Source: an uncultured bacterium
GTDB lineage: Bacteria; Bacteroidota; Ignavibacteria; Kapaibacteriales; UBA2268
Direction: 5' to 3'
NCBI GenBank assembly: GCA_937875295.1
Contig: CALLXS010000097.1
Coordinates: forward strand, 1 to 25,329
Length of the DNA: 25,329 nucleotides
A program made the translations under genes and the position numbers. The notes under the pieces were generated by a model. The model was not told the origin of the DNA. It was given only the letters and a program-made list of their open reading frames with translations, and did no database searches. Positions 23,456 through 25,329 of the stretch are shown in pieces (positions within the stretch are counted from its first letter, which is position 1; every line of letters starts with the position of its first letter).

Positions 23456-24544
23456 CTAATTAGCCAATGAAGCAGTTTCATTTGTATTTTTGTTCTTAGA
23501 TTTTTTATCTGGACTTCCCATAATTCGAGAAAGGAAACTCAAATCCGGAATTTTCTCTAATATTAATTTTATTAGCACCATTAAAGGTACTGACAACAAC
23601 ATTCCAATAATCCCCCACAATTGTCCCCAGAAGACTAAACCGACTAATACTGTAACGGTATTTATTTTCAGTTGCTTACCCATAAATTTAGGTTCTAAAA
23701 TGTTTCCAACTATAAATTGCACTCCAATTAATGCTGATGCCATAATTATAATTGGACTCCAAGTATCAAATTGCAACATAGCAAGCAGTATCGGAGGGAT
23801 AGATGCTAAAATCGAACCTATAGTTGGAATAAAATGTAATAATAGCATTAAAAAGCCCCAGAAAAGCGCGAATTTAATACCAAAAAAGGTGCAAATTAAA
23901 AATACTAAAGTACCTAACACTAAATTTACTAAGAATTTTGAAAGCATATAATTGACTATTGCCTTCTGAATTGTCTCATAATTTGATAAAAAAGTATCGC
24001 CATTTTTACCACCTACAAATCTTATATAATCTCTATACCTAGGAATCCCTGCAAGCAATAAGAAATAATATAGAGCAAACATAATAAAATCTGAAGTAAA
24101 TGAAGTTAAATTAGAGGCTAATTTCCCAGCGTATGATGTAATAGTACCATAGTCTAAAGTACCAATAATTTTATCAAAGAAATTATTGCTTCTAAAGTTA
24201 CTACCTGTAATTTGATTATAAACTTTTACTATTGAAGTTAATTTTTCATTAAATTTTTCGGTCAAATAAGGGAGTTCCACTGTAATATCAGATACAGTAT
24301 TATACACTACACTAGAGACTAAATACACGCCACCAATAGTAAGCACATATACAAAGGGCAGTATTATTGCAATAGGTACGCGTATTTTTCTCAAATACGA
24401 GATAATTGGTTGGAAAATCAATGCAAATATTATCGCTAAGAACAATGGTATTAGTACCTTGGATAAGACTCCCATTAATATAACTATTACAATCAATAAA
24501 AAAATTAATAATATGTTCTTAATTGTTCTTAAGTTTTCTTCCAT
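23456..24544 (-). CDS. AI-2E family transporter (PerM/YdiK family)
   Basis: This 362-residue inner-membrane protein has the family layout. There is an N-terminal pair of helices (about 10-70, containing PLFLAIIFALIFQPI and Y-L-R-K), a variable loop of about 100 residues, then a C-terminal group of five or six helices. The conserved LWGFLMLLLHFIPTIGSILA-like block (read here as ALFWGFLMLLLHFIPTIGSI), the IIGMLLSVPLMV segment and the LEPKFMGKQLKINTVTVLVG motif are present. Members include autoinducer-2 exporters, Na+/H+ antiporters and many of unknown substrate, so substrate cannot be predicted. The tail is Lys/Asn-rich and cytoplasmic. It has no operon partner in this window. Confidence 0.93.
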   Translation of the reverse strand: MEENLRTIKNILLIFLLIVIVILMGVLSKVLIPLFLAIIFALIFQPIISYLRKIRVPIAIILPFVYVLTIGGVYLVSSVVYNTVSDITVELPYLTEKFNEKLTSIVKVYNQITGSNFRSNNFFDKIIGTLDYGTITSYAGKLASNLTSFTSDFIMFALYYFLLLAGIPRYRDYIRFVGGKNGDTFLSNYETIQKAIVNYMLSKFLVNLVLGTLVFLICTFFGIKFALFWGFLMLLLHFIPTIGSILASIPPILLAMLQFDTWSPIIIMASALIGVQFIVGNILEPKFMGKQLKINTVTVLVGLVFWGQLWGIIGMLLSVPLMVLIKLILEKIPDLSFLSRIMGSPDKKSKNKNTNETASLAN

Positions 24545-24739
24545 TGCATGACTCTACTAATTATTACATTAATGTAAATTTAATTTAAATACGCAAAACT
24601 CAAAATATTATTTCAAAAAATGTATTTATAAAGCACATATAAATTATTCTGAAAATATTTGTTTTATTAGAAAAAATATATTAATTTTAAATATATTTTT
24701 TGAAAAAATTAATAATTTTTTATATAAGAAAGGTGCAGT

Positions 24740-25329
24740 ATGAAAAGATTTTTATTATTTTTAATAACATCAGCAATTTTGTTATCAAATTTCCAACAAT
24801 CTAAATCACAAAATTTAAGCTTAAATTATGCCTTTGGAACGAAAGCAAATTATTTTGAATCTGTTTTAGATTTGTATAAATTTGATAAATATGGCAGGAA
24901 CCTGCTTCTTGCTGTTTATAATTTCAATGCTCCGGGAAATAAATCTATGTCTAATGCATTTTTTGAATATTCCAGATATGTTACTTTACCTATTTTAAAT
25001 AATAAAATCGAAGCTACTTTGCAATATAGCGATGCTTTTGGTATAGGATATGCAAATGGTCAGACTTGGATGGCAGGATTTAGCTACCCAATTCCAATTA
25101 AAAATTTTACTCTTAATACTGACATTTTATTAAAAAAGTCATATAATCACGATTTTGGAATAAAATTCAGATTTGCATGGTGGGAGAGATATTTAAATGA
25201 TAAACTTTGTTTTGCAGGATATTTTGATATTTGGACTACAGAAAAATATAATATTTTCAATGAAAGAGATGGTTTAAAATTAGTATATCACACAGAACCA
25301 GCCCTCTGGTATTATGTGTGGGATAAATT
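24740..25329 (+). CDS. DUF5020/Tsx-like outer-membrane protein, truncated by the window edge
   Basis: The frame opens at ATG 24740 (AAGAAAGGTG ahead may be a ribosome-binding site) and stays open to the last base, giving 196 codons without a stop. It has a signal peptide (MKRFLLFLITSAILL, cleavage near KSQN, residue 23-25), then QNLSLNYAFGTKANYFESVLDLYKFDKYGR-like strands (residue 25 on), FEYSRYVTLPI, a QTWMAGFSYP strand and alternating aromatic beta-strands. The layout fits the DUF5020 family, related to the Tsx nucleoside channel beta-barrel. It is presumably an outer-membrane channel; the substrate is unknown. It is divergent from the AI-2E-family gene. Confidence 0.7.
   Translation, partial: MKRFLLFLITSAILLSNFQQSKSQNLSLNYAFGTKANYFESVLDLYKFDKYGRNLLLAVYNFNAPGNKSMSNAFFEYSRYVTLPILNNKIEATLQYSDAFGIGYANGQTWMAGFSYPIPIKNFTLNTDILLKKSYNHDFGIKFRFAWWERYLNDKLCFAGYFDIWTTEKYNIFNERDGLKLVYHTEPALWYYVWDK

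Overview
The window is AT-rich DNA (the 16S gene is the only long GC-balanced stretch) from a Gram-negative, flagellated member of the Bacteroidota/Chlorobiota superphylum. Four things point there. A PorQ-type outer-membrane protein (2628-3566) and a protein with a FlgD-Ig/type IX sorting-like tail (20277-21062) indicate a type IX secretion system. Good Bacteroidota-style promoters (TTTG, about 20 nt, TAnnTTTG) precede the 16S gene and the tRNA-Gln. TrmD, DUF971 and SufD are of the forms I associate with this group. P- and L-ring flagellar genes are uncommon in classical Bacteroidota, so an Ignavibacteria/Kapabacteria-like lineage is my best guess; that placement is inference.

Layout. 1-1080: 16S rRNA on the minus strand, cut by the window edge, with a roughly 370-nt leader and its own promoter. 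1766-5632: a plus-strand run of mostly envelope genes (unknown lipoprotein, PorQ, small secreted protein, DUF971 protein, YihY/BrkB membrane protein). 5941-12036: a small unknown gene, then the flagellar cluster flgF-flgG-flgA-flgH-flgI-flgJ-flgN, encoding the distal rod, P ring with its chaperone, L ring, a rod-cap protein fused to a lytic transglycosylase, and an export chaperone. A strong terminator closes it. 12214-14839: sufD without other suf genes, tRNA-Gln(CUG) and signal peptidase I. 14936-15904: parB on the minus strand. 16141-18656: a PilM-like protein, rsmD and pdxA in a tight run. 18742-21062 (minus): the sorting-domain protein and dnaB. 21406-23439: rimM-trmD-lipM, linking ribosome maturation, tRNA methylation and lipoylation. 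23456-24544 (minus): an AI-2E/PerM-family permease. 24740 to the end: a truncated DUF5020/Tsx-like outer-membrane protein.

For the hunt, I see no clearly new multi-gene system. The observations most worth checking are: a 16S gene whose V4 block reads like Betaproteobacteria while its flanks do not, suggesting an assembly chimera or recombination; a run of hairpins and a good promoter in the 178 nt before flgF; a 92-residue orphan gene ahead of the flagellar operon with an unusual promoter; an L-ring protein lacking the lipoprotein cysteine; and a shared strong promoter for stable RNA genes with a repeated hairpin motif in the rRNA leader.
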